This document shows positions 53,798 through 64,000 of a stretch of DNA of 64,000 nt, piece after piece. The stretch's first letter is position 1. Each line of letters begins with the position of its first letter. The notes beneath the pieces are model-generated. The model searched no databases, was not told the origin of the DNA, and saw only the letters and a list, made by a program, of their open reading frames with translations. A program made the translations under genes and the position numbers. Origin of the DNA: Polynucleobacter asymbioticus QLW-P1DMWA-1 (GTDB taxonomy: Bacteria > Pseudomonadota > Gammaproteobacteria > Burkholderiales > Burkholderiaceae). The DNA is taken from NCBI RefSeq assembly GCF_000016345.1, contig NC_009379.1, positions 434,001 to 498,000 on the forward strand, read 5' to 3'.

Positions 53798-54922
53798 ATG
53801 ACATCCAAGATTGGCTTAAAACATATTCATGCGATTGCCCCTTATGTTGGCGGCCGTCCTATTAGCGAAGTCGCACGTGAGTATGGTTTAGATGAAACCA
53901 AGATCGTGAAGCTCGCTTCCAATGAAAACCCATTGGGAATGCCAAAATCAGCGCAAGAAGCAATGCTCAAGGCGGCAAGTGATTTGGGGCGCTACCCAGA
54001 TTCCAATGGCTTTGAATTAAAGAATGTCTTAGCCAGTCGTTTGGGTGTGCCAACAGATTGGATTACCTTGGGTAATGGTAGTAATGACATTCTCGAGTTG
54101 GCTGCCCGTGCAGTCGCACAAGCTGGTGATGAAGTGATTTTCTCTAAACATGCTTTTGCTGTTTATCCACTGGCTACTCAAGCTGTTGGTGCTAAAGCGG
54201 TTGAGGTTGATGCCACCGCAATGTATGGTCATAACTTACCAGCCATGTTAACTGCAATTAAAGCGGCCGGCGATAAAGCGAAGTTGGTTTTTGTGGCTAA
54301 CCCAAACAATCCTACGGGAAGTTATCTCACAGCCAAAGAGATTGAAGATTTCTTAATGGCAGTTCCATCCAATGTGGTGGTGGTGCTTGATGAAGCTTAT
54401 AACGAGTACCTTAATTTAGAGCAACGCTATGATGCGATTGCTTGGGTGAAGCGTTTCGCCAATATGATTTTGTCGCGCAGTTTCTCTAAGGCCTACGGTC
54501 TAGCAGGGTTACGAATTGGTTACGGTGTTGCCCAGCCTCATCTAACAGATTTATTGAACCGCATTCGCCAGCCATTTAATGTCAATAGTCTTGCTCAGGC
54601 AGCTGCTATTGCAGCTTTTCAAGATCAGGCATTCTTACAACAAGGATTTGAGCTTAATCTTGCTGGCTATGGTCAACTGACCACGGCTTTTGATGAATTG
54701 GGTCTGCGTTATTTGCCTTCGGCTGGGAACTTTGTATTAGTCAAGGTGGGTGAAGATGATCAAGCGGGTGCTCGGATTAATCTGGCGCTTCTGAAGCGGG
54801 GGATTATTGTTCGCCCGGTTGGTAACTATGGCTTGCCACAGTGGTTGCGCATCTCAATAGGCTTGCCAGAAGAAAATGCAGCATTCATTGGTGCTTTAAA
54901 AGCGATCTTGGCACCACAGTAA
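53798..54922 (+). CDS. hisC: histidinol-phosphate/aromatic aminotransferase
   Basis: A 374-residue fold-type I PLP aminotransferase. The PLP lysine lies in SRSFSKAYGLAGLRIGYG (about 230); the cofactor site also has NPNNPTGS (about 169) and DEAYNEY. In this conserved setting between pheA and tyrA it probably transaminates prephenate or phenylpyruvate-type substrates, a second HisC copy, beside any in a his operon elsewhere. The split between histidinol phosphate and aromatic use cannot be read from sequence. Confidence 0.93.
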   Translation: MTSKIGLKHIHAIAPYVGGRPISEVAREYGLDETKIVKLASNENPLGMPKSAQEAMLKAASDLGRYPDSNGFELKNVLASRLGVPTDWITLGNGSNDILELAARAVAQAGDEVIFSKHAFAVYPLATQAVGAKAVEVDATAMYGHNLPAMLTAIKAAGDKAKLVFVANPNNPTGSYLTAKEIEDFLMAVPSNVVVVLDEAYNEYLNLEQRYDAIAWVKRFANMILSRSFSKAYGLAGLRIGYGVAQPHLTDLLNRIRQPFNVNSLAQAAAIAAFQDQAFLQQGFELNLAGYGQLTTAFDELGLRYLPSAGNFVLVKVGEDDQAGARINLALLKRGIIVRPVGNYGLPQWLRISIGLPEENAAFIGALKAILAPQ

Positions 54923-54941
54923 GAAATTAGATAAAACATTA

Positions 54942-55823
54942 ATGACCATTATTAATCCAGCAAGCAATTACGGAACTGTCACTATCGTTGGTGTTGGTTT
55001 AATTGGGGCCTCTTTGGGTTTGGCGCTTAAACAAGCTGGTGTTGTTACTAAAGTATTAGGTGTTGGTCGCAGCAAAGAAAATTTGGATCAAGCGCAGAAG
55101 ATGGGCGCGATTGATGGTGTAGTAGATTTGGTTGAGGCTGCCAAACAATCCGATGTGATTGTTTTGTGCGTGCCCGTAGCGCAAATGCGCACTGCATTTG
55201 AAATTATTGAGCCACATCTTGAGCCGCGCACCATGATTACTGATGCTGGCAGCACAAAAGGAGATGTCATTTTGGCTGCCAAGGAAGTGCTGGGTAAGAA
55301 AGCATGCCAGTTTGTTCCAGCCCATCCTATTGCTGGTGGCGCTCAGCATGGCGCGGCAGCTGCTAAGGCGGATTTATTCCAAGGTAAGCAAACCATTATT
55401 TGCCCTTTGCAAGAAAATTCCCCTGAAGATACCGCTTTGATTGCCGGCCTTTGGGAGTCTGTAGGTTCAGAGGTAAAAAAGATTGGCAACGTACAGCATG
55501 ACGCTATTTACGCAGCGGTTTCGCATCTTCCTCACATTTTGTCTTACGCCTTAATGGCAAGCGTAGTGAACTCTGAGGATGCTGATCAAAAACTCAGTCA
55601 TGTGGGTGCAGGCTTTAAAGACTTCACTCGTATAGCGGCCTCTAGCCCAGAAATGTGGCGTGATATTTGTTTAGGTAATCGCACCGCCATACTGAAAGAA
55701 GTTGATCAGTATTTATTGATCGTCAATCACATGCGTAAACTCATTGCTGAAAACGATGGCGCTGGCCTTGAAAAATTATTTAATAAGGCAAGTAAAGCTC
55801 GTCAAGATTTGGACGTTCTTTAA
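54942..55823 (+). CDS. tyrA: prephenate (cyclohexadienyl) dehydrogenase
   Basis: A 293-residue NAD(P)-dependent enzyme for tyrosine synthesis. Coenzyme motif [18 protein letters not shown] at the start; substrate residues in [15 protein letters not shown] (about 125) and [10 protein letters not shown]. No mutase domain and no C-terminal ACT domain, so allosteric control by tyrosine may differ. Its last base is shared with the aroA start (TAATG). Confidence 0.95.
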   Translation: MTIINPASNYGTVTIVGVGLIGASLGLALKQAGVVTKVLGVGRSKENLDQAQKMGAIDGVVDLVEAAKQSDVIVLCVPVAQMRTAFEIIEPHLEPRTMITDAGSTKGDVILAAKEVLGKKACQFVPAHPIAGGAQHGAAAAKADLFQGKQTIICPLQENSPEDTALIAGLWESVGSEVKKIGNVQHDAIYAAVSHLPHILSYALMASVVNSEDADQKLSHVGAGFKDFTRIAASSPEMWRDICLGNRTAILKEVDQYLLIVNHMRKLIAENDGAGLEKLFNKASKARQDLDVL

Positions 55824-57151
55824 TGAGTGGCATTCCAGAAATTACGATTGGTCCATTTACGCGAGCTCAAGGCTCGATTGTGTTGCCAGGCTCGAAAAGT
55901 ATTTCTAATCGTGCACTGCTGCTTGCAGCCCTTGCTAGTGGCACAACAACTTTAAAGAATTTGCTAGATGCCGATGACACGCAAGTCATGCGCAACGCTC
56001 TGCGTCAGTTGGGTTTATCAGTGATAGATCAAGCAAACCATGTTTGCGTAGTTAAAGGATGCGGTGGCCAATTTCCAGTACGTGAGGCAGACCTCTTTAT
56101 GGGAAATGCTGGCACTGCCATTCGTCCATTAACTGCGGCCTTAGCAATGCAAGGTGGCAATTACCGCTTATCAGGCGTTGCTCGCATGCATGAAAGGCCT
56201 ATACGCGACTTAGTGGATGGTTTGCGTCAAGTAGGTGCCAAGATTGACTATGAATTACAAGAGGGTTATCCCCCAATCAAAATATTGGCTGCAGATATTC
56301 AGATTAAAGATGTCGTTAAGGTGCGCGGCGATGTATCAAGTCAATTTTTAACTGCGCTACTGATGGCCCTCCCTTTAGTGGCTCAAGAAGCTGTGCGTAT
56401 TGAAGTCATTGGTGAGCTCATTTCTCGTCCTTACATTGACATCACTTTAAAACTCATGGCGCGCTTTGGTGTGAACGTTGCTTGCCCTGATGCTCAATCG
56501 TTTGTCATTCCTGCAAAAACCTCTGATGCTGTGTACAAAAGTCCTGGCAACTTATCCGTCGAAGGAGATGCATCTTCTGCCTCTTACTTCTTGGCGCTAG
56601 GCGCACTAGGGGCTGGGCCTGTAAGAGTCTTGGGTGTGGGTAAAGATAGCATCCAGGGTGATGTCGCCTTCGCTGATGCGTTAGCCCTCATGGGAGCCAA
56701 GATCACTGCTGGTGAAGACTGGATTGAAGTATCTGGTGTAAAGAATGCCGGCGGCAAACTCAATGGTATTACGCTCGATTGCACTGAAATTCCAGATGCT
56801 GCCATGACACTCGCTGTCGCTGCTTTATTTGCAGAGGGGCAAACCCGCTTAAATAATATTGCTAGCTGGCGCGTGAAGGAAACTGATCGTATTGCAGCCA
56901 TGGCAAAAGAGTTGAAAAAAATTGGCGCAATTGTTGAAGAGGGTGCTGATTACATTGTTGTTCAAGCGCCAGCCGCGTTAGGTGATTGGAAATCACCATC
57001 AGAAGGTATCGATACCTATGATGACCATCGTATGGCAATGTGTTTCTCGCTTGCCACATTGGGCCCAAACACTTTGAAGATCAATGATCCCAATTGCGTA
57101 GCTAAAACATTCCCAACTTACTTTGCAGAATTTGCAAAGATAGTTAGTTAA
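55823..57151 (+). CDS. aroA: 3-phosphoshikimate 1-carboxyvinyltransferase (EPSP synthase)
   Basis: A 442-residue shikimate-pathway enzyme joining phosphoenolpyruvate to shikimate 3-phosphate. Motifs: [20 protein letters not shown] (19 residues shown in part, about 20-40), [15 protein letters not shown] (about 92, the class I, glyphosate-sensitive pattern) and EVKETDR-like [14 protein letters not shown] (about 350). It is coupled to tyrA and followed after 4 bases by cmk. Confidence 0.97.
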   Translation: MSGIPEITIGPFTRAQGSIVLPGSKSISNRALLLAALASGTTTLKNLLDADDTQVMRNALRQLGLSVIDQANHVCVVKGCGGQFPVREADLFMGNAGTAIRPLTAALAMQGGNYRLSGVARMHERPIRDLVDGLRQVGAKIDYELQEGYPPIKILAADIQIKDVVKVRGDVSSQFLTALLMALPLVAQEAVRIEVIGELISRPYIDITLKLMARFGVNVACPDAQSFVIPAKTSDAVYKSPGNLSVEGDASSASYFLALGALGAGPVRVLGVGKDSIQGDVAFADALALMGAKITAGEDWIEVSGVKNAGGKLNGITLDCTEIPDAAMTLAVAALFAEGQTRLNNIASWRVKETDRIAAMAKELKKIGAIVEEGADYIVVQAPAALGDWKSPSEGIDTYDDHRMAMCFSLATLGPNTLKINDPNCVAKTFPTYFAEFAKIVS

Positions 57152-57155
57152 TTGC

Positions 57156-57818
57156 ATGAGCGCTATTCCAGTCATTGCGATTGATGGACCGACTGCTTCA
57201 GGCAAAGGAACGGTTGCTTCATTAGTTGCTGAAAAGCTCGGCTTTCATTACTTAGATAGCGGCGCGCTTTATCGCTTGGTGGCCTTAGCCAGCGAAAAGC
57301 ACGGAATTGACGTGAAAAATGGCCCTGAATTAGGCCTTTTAGTTCCTAAGTTATTGATTTCATTCAAAAATAGTCAGATTTTCCTCGATGACGACGAAGT
57401 AACAGATGCAATTCGCACTGAAAGCATAGGTTTAAGAGCATCAGCTTTAGCGGTTCATCCAGAGGTCAGATCTGCTTTAGTGGGTCTACAACGCAGTTTT
57501 CGCCAATTTCCTGGTCTCGTGGCTGACGGAAGGGATATGGCCAGCGTCATATTCCCAGATGCAGTTTTAAAGGTTTTCTTGACCGCAACAGCTGCCGCCA
57601 GGGCTGAGCGTCGCTATAAGCAATTGATAGCTAAGGGAATTTCTGCTAAACTTTCTGACTTACTGCAGGATTTGCAGGAGCGCGATGCCAGAGACAGTAG
57701 TCGAGGTACCGCCCCCTTGTTAGTCGCAGATGGTGCAAAAGTGCTTGAAACATCAGATTTGTCGATAGATCAAGCAGTTAAGACAGTTTTGGATTGGTAT
57801 CAGTCTGCGATTGCCTAA
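57156..57818 (+). CDS. cmk: cytidylate kinase
   Basis: A 220-residue kinase phosphorylating CMP and dCMP. P-loop [13 protein letters not shown] (about 9-21), CMP site LDSGALYRL (about 36) and [12 protein letters not shown] (about 127), then the lid TAAARAERR. It stands upstream of rpsA as in many proteobacteria, and a 145-base gap with a hairpin follows before rpsA. Confidence 0.96.
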   Translation: MSAIPVIAIDGPTASGKGTVASLVAEKLGFHYLDSGALYRLVALASEKHGIDVKNGPELGLLVPKLLISFKNSQIFLDDDEVTDAIRTESIGLRASALAVHPEVRSALVGLQRSFRQFPGLVADGRDMASVIFPDAVLKVFLTATAAARAERRYKQLIAKGISAKLSDLLQDLQERDARDSSRGTAPLLVADGAKVLETSDLSIDQAVKTVLDWYQSAIA

Positions 57819-57928
57819 TTTTGTATGTAGTTGAGTAGTGAGCTGTAAGTAGTAGTTTTGGTGTCTGAAGAAACTCCACAACGCGACCTTTTCATTAGCG
57901 TGTTTCTTTAAGGCTTTTTTAACCTAAC

Positions 57929-57947
57929 CCGTCGGGCCTTCTGACGG
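57929..57947 (+). promoter_or_regulatory. hairpin in the rpsA leader
   Basis: CCGTC pairs with GACGG across a nine-base loop, 16 bases before the rpsA start. rpsA has no recognisable Shine-Dalgarno sequence here. In E. coli the rpsA leader folds into stem-loops used for S1 self-repression; this could be the counterpart. The link is inference. Confidence 0.45.
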
Positions 57948-57963
57948 CACAAAGTGAATACAC

Positions 57964-59637
57964 ATGTCTGAATCATTTGCAGAATTATTTGAAGAATCAT
58001 TAACCCGATCGAATATGAAGACCGGCCAAGTCATTTCGGCTGAAGTCCTTCGCATCGACCATAACTTCGTCGTTGTTAACGCTGGCTTAAAGTCTGAAGC
58101 GTTTATTCCTGTTGAAGAATTCCATAACGACGCTGGCGAGATTGAAGTAGCTCCTGGCGATTTCGTTTCTGTTGCTATCGACGCTCTTGAAAACGGCTAT
58201 GGCGACACCATCCTCTCCCGTGATAAGGCTAAGCGCCTCGCATCATGGTTGAATTTGGAAAAAGCTCTCGAGCAAGCTGAGATCGTTACTGGTACTGTTA
58301 CCGGTAAGGTTAAAGGCGGCTTGACTGTGATGGTTAACGGTATCCGCGCATTCTTGCCTGGATCACTTGTTGATACACGTCCAATCAAAGACACCAGCCC
58401 TTACGAAGGTAAGACGATGGAGTTCAAGGTTATCAAGCTCGACCGTAAGCGTAACAACGTAGTGTTGTCACGTCGCGCAGTTGTTGAAGCTAGCCAAGGT
58501 GAAGAGCGTGCTAAGTTGATGTCTAACCTTAAAGAAGGCGCAGTGGTTACTGGCCTTGTTAAGAACATCACAGATTACGGCGCGTTCGTTGACCTCGGTG
58601 GTATCGATGGCCTCTTGCATATTACCGATTTGGCATGGCGTCGCGTGCGTCACCCAAGCGAGATGTTGACTGTTGGTCAAGAAGTTACAGCAAAGATCTT
58701 GAAGTTCGATCAAGAGAAAAACCGTGTTTCACTCGGCGTGAAACAACTTGGTGATGATCCATGGGTTGGTATCGCTCGTCGTTACCCTCCAAATACCCGT
58801 TTATTCGGTAAAGTAACCAACTTGACTGATTACGGTGCATTCGTTGAAATCGAATCTGGTATCGAAGGTTTGGTACACGTTTCTGAAATGGATTGGACCA
58901 ACAAGAACGTTGCTCCAAGCAAAGCTACTGCATTAGGAACCGAAGTTGAAGTAATGGTTCTGGATATTGATGAAGACAAGCGTCGTATTAGCTTGGGCAT
59001 CAAGCAGTGCAAAGCAAATCCATGGGAAGAGTTTGCACGTTCACAGCAAAAAGGCGACAAGCTTTCTGGTGCGATCAAGTCTATTACTGACTTCGGCGTA
59101 TTCATTGGCTTGCCTGGCGGTATCGACGGTTTAGTTCACCTCTCAGACCTTTCATGGAATGAGCCAGGCGAAGAAGCTGTTAAGAAATACAAAAAAGGTG
59201 ATGAAGTTGAAGCCACTGTATTGGCAATTGATGTTGAGAAAGAGCGTATCTCTCTCGGTATTAAGCAATTGTCTGGTGACCCATTCAACAACTACACATC
59301 TGTTAGCGACAAGGGTAGCCTAGTAACTGGCACTGTGAAGGCTGTTGATGCTAAGGGTGCAACTATTCACTTAGCTGATGAAGTTGAAGCTTACTTGCGC
59401 GCTTCTGAGATCTCAACCGATCGCGTTGAAGATGCACGCAATGTATTGAAAGAAGGCGACAGCGTTACTGCCATGATCATTAATATTGATCGTAAGTCAC
59501 GCGTAATCAATCTCTCAATCAAAGCAAAAGACAGCTCTGATCAACAAGATGCAATGAGCAAGCTCCAAGGTGATGCGCAGTCTGGCACAACCAATTTGGG
59601 TGCTTTGTTGAAAGCAAAATTGGACAATCAAGGCTAA
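57964..59637 (+). CDS. rpsA: 30S ribosomal protein S1
   Basis: A 557-residue RNA-binding protein with six S1 domains. The clearest are the later repeats, such as [15 protein letters not shown] and [15 protein letters not shown], each followed by [10 protein letters not shown] or [10 protein letters not shown]. It unwinds and holds mRNA at the 30S subunit. Length fits the six-domain form. No purine-rich ribosome site lies upstream of ATG 57964, as in E. coli. A large hairpin separates it from ihfB. Confidence 0.98.
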   Translation: MSESFAELFEESLTRSNMKTGQVISAEVLRIDHNFVVVNAGLKSEAFIPVEEFHNDAGEIEVAPGDFVSVAIDALENGYGDTILSRDKAKRLASWLNLEKALEQAEIVTGTVTGKVKGGLTVMVNGIRAFLPGSLVDTRPIKDTSPYEGKTMEFKVIKLDRKRNNVVLSRRAVVEASQGEERAKLMSNLKEGAVVTGLVKNITDYGAFVDLGGIDGLLHITDLAWRRVRHPSEMLTVGQEVTAKILKFDQEKNRVSLGVKQLGDDPWVGIARRYPPNTRLFGKVTNLTDYGAFVEIESGIEGLVHVSEMDWTNKNVAPSKATALGTEVEVMVLDIDEDKRRISLGIKQCKANPWEEFARSQQKGDKLSGAIKSITDFGVFIGLPGGIDGLVHLSDLSWNEPGEEAVKKYKKGDEVEATVLAIDVEKERISLGIKQLSGDPFNNYTSVSDKGSLVTGTVKAVDAKGATIHLADEVEAYLRASEISTDRVEDARNVLKEGDSVTAMIINIDRKSRVINLSIKAKDSSDQQDAMSKLQGDAQSGTTNLGALLKAKLDNQG

Positions 59638-59643
59638 ATCAAT

Positions 59644-59673
59644 ATCGCCGCTCTCCATGAGGAGGGTGGCGAT
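59644..59673 (+). terminator. long hairpin between rpsA and ihfB
   Basis: Thirteen pairs (two G-T) with an ATGA loop: ATCGCC...GGCGAT outside and GCTCTCC/GGAGGGT inside, followed by TCTTTATT. It lies 6 bases after the rpsA stop and 17 before ihfB, and could be a partial terminator that lowers ihfB expression. Confidence 0.65.
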
Positions 59674-59689
59674 TCTTTATTGATAGATC

Positions 59690-60034
59690 ATGACGGATCA
59701 AGAGCAACAAGCAATTACCCGCTCCGAACTAGTGGAGAGTCTCGCGGAGCAATTTCCGCAGCTTCTACCTAGGGATGTGGAGTTGGCTGTAAAAACATTG
59801 CTGGACACAATGACCCAAGCCTTGGCTGAAGGGAAGCGTATTGAGTTGCGCGGCGTGGGAAGTTTTGTACTTCACCATCGTCCTGCACGCACCGGCCGCA
59901 ATCCAAAGTCTGGCGAAAAGGTATTGATTCCAGAAAAACGTGTTCCCCACTTTAAGCCTGGTAAAGAATTGCGCGAGCGCGTTGATTACAAGCCCTTAAA
60001 ACAGGCGGGCCCCAAAGAGGGTTCAGGTGCCTAG
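59690..60034 (+). CDS. ihfB: integration host factor beta subunit
   Basis: A 114-residue DNA-bending protein, partner of IhfA. It has the HU/IHF fold with [16 protein letters not shown] at the start, the DNA-binding arm [10 protein letters not shown] (about 65-74) carrying the intercalating Pro, and [11 protein letters not shown]. About 15 to 20 residues longer at the C-terminus than E. coli IhfB ([14 protein letters not shown]), as usual for Burkholderiales. Downstream of rpsA, as conserved. Confidence 0.96.
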   Translation: MTDQEQQAITRSELVESLAEQFPQLLPRDVELAVKTLLDTMTQALAEGKRIELRGVGSFVLHHRPARTGRNPKSGEKVLIPEKRVPHFKPGKELRERVDYKPLKQAGPKEGSGA

Positions 60035-60053
60035 TATTCAGGCTCATCCTCAG

Positions 60054-60076
60054 TGGTCCATTCGGGCCATTTTTTT
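60054..60076 (+). terminator. terminator after ihfB
   Basis: TGGTCC pairs with GGGCCA (one G-T) over a four-base loop and is followed by seven T. It comes 19 bases after the ihfB stop and before lapB. Confidence 0.65.
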
Positions 60077-60094
60077 ATTTAATTTCTGCACAGC

Positions 60095-61306
60095 ATGATT
60101 CAGATAGCGACATCCTGGTTACTACTTCTGCCAATTATGTTTGGTATCGGCTGGTTAGCGTCTCGTTGGGACTTGCGTCTTGAGAATCGCATGGACGAGC
60201 GTGAGCGTATGCGCCAGCAGCGTTCCACCTTTAAAGGTCTCAGTCTTTTATTAAATGAGCAGCCCGATCAGGCGATTGAGACGCTCGTAAAGATTGCGCA
60301 GCTTGATCCTGAAACGATTGAGTTGCATTTTTCTTTGGGTAATTTATTCCGTCGTCGTGGTGAGACTGAACGCGCTATTCGAGTACACCAGCATTTGGCC
60401 AATCGTGATGACTTAAAGCTGCGTGATCGTGATCATGCTGCTTATGAGTTGGGGCGCGACTTTTTGCGTGCAGGTTTATTGGATCGCGCTGAAGCCTCAT
60501 TGAACCGTGTGGGTGATGGTAAGTATGCTGTTCCGGCTAAGGAAAGCTTATTAGAAATGTATCAAGTTGAGCGTGATTGGAAGAAAGCCATCATTGCTGC
60601 AACTGAGCTTGAGAGTCTGCAAGGAAAATCTCACCATACTGAAATTGCTCAATTTCATTGTGAGTTAGGTCAAGATGCATTGCGTCGCAAGGATTTGGTT
60701 GAAGTTGAGCAGTCTATTCAACGGGCTTTGCAGGCGGTTCCTAATCATGCGCGCGCTCTGATTTTGCAGGGCGATTACTTTATGGCCACAGAGCGTCCAG
60801 CGCAGGCTATCGAGGCTTGGAGCGTGATCGCTTCTTTGCATCCTGCTTATATGCACCTGCTTGCTGATCGTTGGATGTTGGCTCATACCGCTTTAAGTAA
60901 AGAGAATGAAGGTTTAGATCGCCTGGTTGAGCTTCTGAAAACCCAAGCCTCTGGTGAGTTGCTCGATATTGTGCATAAACAGTTAACAGTTATTCGAGGT
61001 CCACAGGCTGCAAATGCGATGCTTTCAGAAGTGATGCAGCATTCACCATCACTGAGCGCATTATCTAAGATGGCAGAAACCCGTTTGGCATTGGAGCAAG
61101 GCAGTGCGAGCCCTGAAAGAATTTTGGAGCTCCAATCTATTTTGAATTTATTGCGTCAACGAACTACGAGTTTGGCTCGCTATACCTGCGGTAACTGCGG
61201 TTTCCGGGCGCGCAGGTTTTATTGGCAATGTCCAGGCTGTAATCATTGGGAGGCATACTCCCCCAGAAGAAGTGAAGGGGTTGCTCCTAGCGGCCCTTCA
61301 ATGTAA
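60095..61306 (+). CDS. lapB: LPS assembly protein LapB (YciM)
   Basis: A 403-residue inner-membrane-anchored TPR protein that controls LpxC degradation with FtsH and thus balances lipopolysaccharide synthesis. One N-terminal helix (about 5-22), TPR repeats through about 355, and a C-terminal rubredoxin-like metal site CGNCGF...CPGCNHW (about 367-390). No lapA lies between ihfB and lapB, where it is expected. No clear ribosome site precedes ATG 60095. Confidence 0.95.
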   Translation: MIQIATSWLLLLPIMFGIGWLASRWDLRLENRMDERERMRQQRSTFKGLSLLLNEQPDQAIETLVKIAQLDPETIELHFSLGNLFRRRGETERAIRVHQHLANRDDLKLRDRDHAAYELGRDFLRAGLLDRAEASLNRVGDGKYAVPAKESLLEMYQVERDWKKAIIAATELESLQGKSHHTEIAQFHCELGQDALRRKDLVEVEQSIQRALQAVPNHARALILQGDYFMATERPAQAIEAWSVIASLHPAYMHLLADRWMLAHTALSKENEGLDRLVELLKTQASGELLDIVHKQLTVIRGPQAANAMLSEVMQHSPSLSALSKMAETRLALEQGSASPERILELQSILNLLRQRTTSLARYTCGNCGFRARRFYWQCPGCNHWEAYSPRRSEGVAPSGPSM

Positions 61307-61340
61307 TACCATTTATAAATAGACTTTATTAGGGGTTCAC

Positions 61341-62705
61341 TTGAAAGTTACTATCGTTGGCAGTGGATATGTAGGCTTAGTTACTGGCGCCTGCCTCGCT
61401 GAGCAAGGGAACAATGTTTTTTGTTTGGACCTGGACCCTAAGAAAATTGAAATTCTGAATTCTGGTGGTGTGCCTATTTATGAGCCAGGTCTAAAGGAAA
61501 TGATTGAGCGCAATCGCGCTGCTGGCCGTTTGCAGTTTTCAACTGATATTGCTGCTTCTGTTGCTCATGGCGATATTCAATTCATCGCTGTTGGCACGCC
61601 TCCTGATGAAGATGGTTCTGCAGATTTGCAATATGTTGTTGCTGCTGCTCGTAATATTGGCCGTCATATGACAACTCCTAAAGTCATCGTGGATAAGTCT
61701 ACTGTGCCAGTGGGCACTGCCGATAAAGTGTCTGAAGCGATTTCAGAAGAGCTCGAAAAGAGAGGGCTTTCAACTGAACTTTGTTCAGTAGTTTCCAATC
61801 CGGAATTTTTAAAAGAAGGTGCGGCTGTTGAGGACTTTATGCGTCCCGACCGCATTGTGATTGGTACTGAAAGTACGCCTGCTGGTTTGCGTGCCAAAGA
61901 GCAAATGCGTAGACTATACGCGCCCTTTAATCGCCATCATGAGCGTACCTATTACATGGACGTTAAGAGCGCAGAGCTCACTAAGTATGCAGCAAATGCC
62001 ATGTTAGCCACTCGTATTTCGTTTATGAATGAACTAGCGAATCTAGCTGATTTAGTTGGCGCCGATATTGAAGCGGTACGACAGGGTATTGGCGCAGACT
62101 CTCGTATTGGTTTTGGCTTTCTCTACCCCGGAACTGGTTACGGAGGCTCTTGCTTTCCAAAAGACGTGTCAGCTTTATCTAAAACAGCCAAAGAGCACGG
62201 CAGAGAGCTTAAGATTTTGGATGCCGTTGAAGCGGTTAATGAAATTCAAAAGTACATCTTGGTTGAAAAAATTGAGAAACGTTTTGGTAAAGATCTTTTA
62301 GGAATGAAGTTTGCGCTTTGGGGTCTTGCGTTTAAGCCTAATACTGACGATATGCGTGAAGCACCTAGTCGAGTGATTATTCAAGAGTTGGTTAAGCGTG
62401 GAGCTACCATAGTTGCATACGATCCCGTTGCTATGCCGGAGGCGAAACATTGCTTTGATCTAGATTTCCAGGGTAACTCAGAAGGTTTGAAAAAAGTTTC
62501 TATGGTTGCTGACCCTATGGCCGCCTTAGATGGTTGCGATGCTCTAGTGATTGCTACTGAGTGGAAGGTCTTCCATACCCCTGATTTTGATCAAGTCATG
62601 CAAAAGCTAACTCGCCCTATTATTTTTGACGGCCGTAATCTATATGAGCCAACCGCCATGAAAGAGCTGGGTATTGAGTACCATGGCATTGGGCGACATA
62701 ATTAA
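61341..62705 (+). CDS. ugd: UDP-glucose 6-dehydrogenase
   Basis: A 454-residue NAD-dependent enzyme turning UDP-glucose into UDP-glucuronate for surface polysaccharide. N-terminal Rossmann motif [19 protein letters not shown]; catalytic Cys C271 in [26 protein letters not shown] near 330. The start is TTG 61341, with AGGGG about 6 bases before it; the codon begins the conserved first strand. Two genes for heptose synthesis follow, so it lies in an LPS/nucleotide-sugar group. Confidence 0.96.
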   Translation: MKVTIVGSGYVGLVTGACLAEQGNNVFCLDLDPKKIEILNSGGVPIYEPGLKEMIERNRAAGRLQFSTDIAASVAHGDIQFIAVGTPPDEDGSADLQYVVAAARNIGRHMTTPKVIVDKSTVPVGTADKVSEAISEELEKRGLSTELCSVVSNPEFLKEGAAVEDFMRPDRIVIGTESTPAGLRAKEQMRRLYAPFNRHHERTYYMDVKSAELTKYAANAMLATRISFMNELANLADLVGADIEAVRQGIGADSRIGFGFLYPGTGYGGSCFPKDVSALSKTAKEHGRELKILDAVEAVNEIQKYILVEKIEKRFGKDLLGMKFALWGLAFKPNTDDMREAPSRVIIQELVKRGATIVAYDPVAMPEAKHCFDLDFQGNSEGLKKVSMVADPMAALDGCDALVIATEWKVFHTPDFDQVMQKLTRPIIFDGRNLYEPTAMKELGIEYHGIGRHN

Positions 62706-62715
62706 GAGCATACAA

Positions 62716-63645
62716 ATGGAAAAAGCAAACCGCGAACAGTTTTCTAAAACACGCCTGCTGGTAGTGGGTGATGTCATGCTCGATCGTTATTGGTTTGGTG
62801 ATACCAGTCGTATTTCACCTGAGGCGCCCGTGCCGGTTGTTCAAGTTGGCAAGATTGATGAGCGTTTAGGTGGCGCAGCAAACGTAGCTCGTAACGTCGC
62901 CGCTTTAGGGGCTCAAACCACTATTCTTGGTGTGGTTGGTAATGATGAACCAGGTAAGCGGGTCGCAGAGCTCCTTAAATCAGGCGGTGTTGATAGTCAG
63001 TTGGAAATTGATGCAGATGTACCTACCATCGTCAAATTGCGTGTGATTGCAAGGCAACAACAGTTAATTCGTTTGGATTTTGAAGAGACCCCCAGTGAAA
63101 AAGCGTTAGCTCATAAGTTAGAGCGTTTTGAAAAATTAGTGGGAACTGCTGATGTAGTCATCCTCTCTGATTACGGTAAGGGTGCCTTAGGTCAAGTAGC
63201 TCACATGATTGAGCAAGCACGGGCACAGAACAAAATTATCTTGGTTGATCCCAAGGGTGAGGATTATGAGAAGTATCGTGGGGCTACCGTATTAACGCCG
63301 AATCGTAGTGAGCTGCGTCAGGTCGTAGGCCAATGGTCAAGCGAAGAAGACTTAACTAACAAAGCTCAGGCCCTCAGAAAATCTCTTAATTTAGAGGCGC
63401 TCCTTTTGACGCGTTCCGAAGAAGGGATGAGTTTATATACTGAGGCTGGTGTGAGCCATGTAAAAGCGCAAGCGCGCGAAGTGTTTGACGTATCCGGCGC
63501 TGGCGATACTGTTATTGCTACTCTTGCTGTTGCTGTAGCGGCTAAATGGCCCCTAGAGAAGGCAATGGCTTTGGCTAATCGTGCAGGCGGCATTGTGGTT
63601 GGTAAGTTGGGAACCGCAACCATTACTTCTGAGGAATTACAGTGA
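62716..63645 (+). CDS. rfaE1: D-glycero-beta-D-manno-heptose-7-phosphate kinase
   Basis: A 309-residue PfkB/ribokinase-type enzyme, the kinase half of HldE, without the nucleotidyltransferase half. [20 protein letters not shown] near the start and [14 protein letters not shown] near 265, with the catalytic Asp, are diagnostic. It phosphorylates heptose 7-phosphate at C1 for LPS inner core. A longer frame begins inside ugd (62674); ATG 62716 is preferred for its position and conserved N-terminus. The stop overlaps hldD (GTGA). Confidence 0.93.
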   Translation: MEKANREQFSKTRLLVVGDVMLDRYWFGDTSRISPEAPVPVVQVGKIDERLGGAANVARNVAALGAQTTILGVVGNDEPGKRVAELLKSGGVDSQLEIDADVPTIVKLRVIARQQQLIRLDFEETPSEKALAHKLERFEKLVGTADVVILSDYGKGALGQVAHMIEQARAQNKIILVDPKGEDYEKYRGATVLTPNRSELRQVVGQWSSEEDLTNKAQALRKSLNLEALLLTRSEEGMSLYTEAGVSHVKAQAREVFDVSGAGDTVIATLAVAVAAKWPLEKAMALANRAGGIVVGKLGTATITSEELQ

Positions 63646-64000
63646 CTATTATCGTAACTGGAGCAGCTGGTTTTATTGGTGCCAATATTGTCCAGGCGCT
63701 CAATGCGCGCGGCGAGAAAAATATCATTGCAGTCGACGACTTACGTCCTGCCGATAAATATCGAAATTTAGCTGATTTAGACATTATTGATTATCTTGAT
63801 AAAGATGAATTTCTAGAGGCATTTAGAAGCGGAAAGCTTGGTAAGATCAAAGCCGTTTTTCATGAGGGTGCTTGTTCAGACACCATGGAAACAGACGGTA
63901 TTTTCATGATGGCAAATAATTATCGCTACACCATGGATTTACTTGATATCTGCACAGAGCAAAAAGTACAGTTGCTGTATGCCTCTTCAGCGGCCACCTA
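63642..64000 (+). CDS. hldD: ADP-L-glycero-D-manno-heptose 6-epimerase (partial)
   Basis: The first about 119 codons of a short-chain epimerase, cut by the window edge. Start GTG overlaps the rfaE1 stop. Rossmann motif [15 protein letters not shown], then the HldD marks [14 protein letters not shown] and YASSAAT. It flips heptose at C6 to make the L,D form for LPS inner core. The active-site YxxxK lies beyond the window. Confidence 0.95.
   Translation, partial: MTIIVTGAAGFIGANIVQALNARGEKNIIAVDDLRPADKYRNLADLDIIDYLDKDEFLEAFRSGKLGKIKAVFHEGACSDTMETDGIFMMANNYRYTMDLLDICTEQKVQLLYASSAAT

Noticed and set aside
1..64000. CRISPR array, insertion sequence, prophage, integrase or toxin-antitoxin genes
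   Set aside because: No regularly spaced repeats, transposase or integrase motifs, or toxin-like small gene pairs were recognised. The two tiny genes at 32699-33048 do not look like a toxin-antitoxin pair.

Overview
The window looks like a piece of a betaproteobacterial chromosome of the order Burkholderiales, most likely Polynucleobacter or a close relative. The reasons are the gene order gyrA-serC-pheA-hisC-tyrA-aroA-cmk-rpsA-ihfB-lapB, a tmRNA whose tag reads ANDERFALAA, several periplasmic binding proteins of the Bug (TctC-like) family, a moderate base composition (mid-40s % GC by eye) and very dense coding. I saw no insertion sequence, prophage, CRISPR array, tRNA or rRNA gene. No stretch longer than about 170 bases lacks a gene; the longest gaps are before ccoN, between ompA-like and gyrA, and before rpsA.

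Layout. 1-7.9 kb: oxalate/formate-type MFS carrier, cytoplasmic gamma-glutamyltransferase-family enzyme, GIY-YIG protein, clpB behind a sigma-32-like promoter, a 2-oxoglutarate/Fe oxygenase and a Bug protein. 7.9-18.7 kb: a complete cbb3 oxidase locus (ccoI, ccoS, ccoN, ccoO, ccoQ, ccoP, ccoG, a short ccoH, an unknown membrane protein), a convergent fnr gene and a SafE-type membrane protein. An FNR box sits at the class II position of a promoter before ccoN. 18.8-21.3 kb: DUF2177 protein, universal stress protein, M23 peptidase.

21.3-29.5 kb: an accessory catabolic region with two divergent 3-hydroxyacyl-CoA-dehydrogenase-like enzymes, an enolase-superfamily acid-sugar-dehydratase-like enzyme, a TAXI-type TRAP transporter, a DapA-family aldolase and a D-2-hydroxyacid dehydrogenase. 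Together they suggest uptake and breakdown of an unidentified hydroxylated acid. 29.5-34.2 kb: MFS exporter, cytochrome b561/cytochrome c' pair, site-2 protease, two tiny genes (55 and 45 codons), LigB-type dioxygenase and crcB. 34.2-43.1 kb: three more Bug proteins without cognate permeases, a split chromate-transporter pair, a hydroxyacid dehydrogenase, an MmgE/PrpD protein, trhO, a CMD-family protein and pirin. 43.1-48.7 kb: methyltransferase, GT41 TPR glycosyltransferase, tmRNA, gph-ubiG and an OmpA-like protein.

48.8-64.0 kb is core: gyrA and serC, the aromatic amino acid genes, cmk, rpsA, ihfB, lapB (no lapA), then ugd, rfaE1 and the start of hldD for nucleotide-sugar and LPS heptose supply. 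Functions are read from motifs and family knowledge; no database search was run. Substrates of the transporters and of the 21-29 kb pathway are inference.
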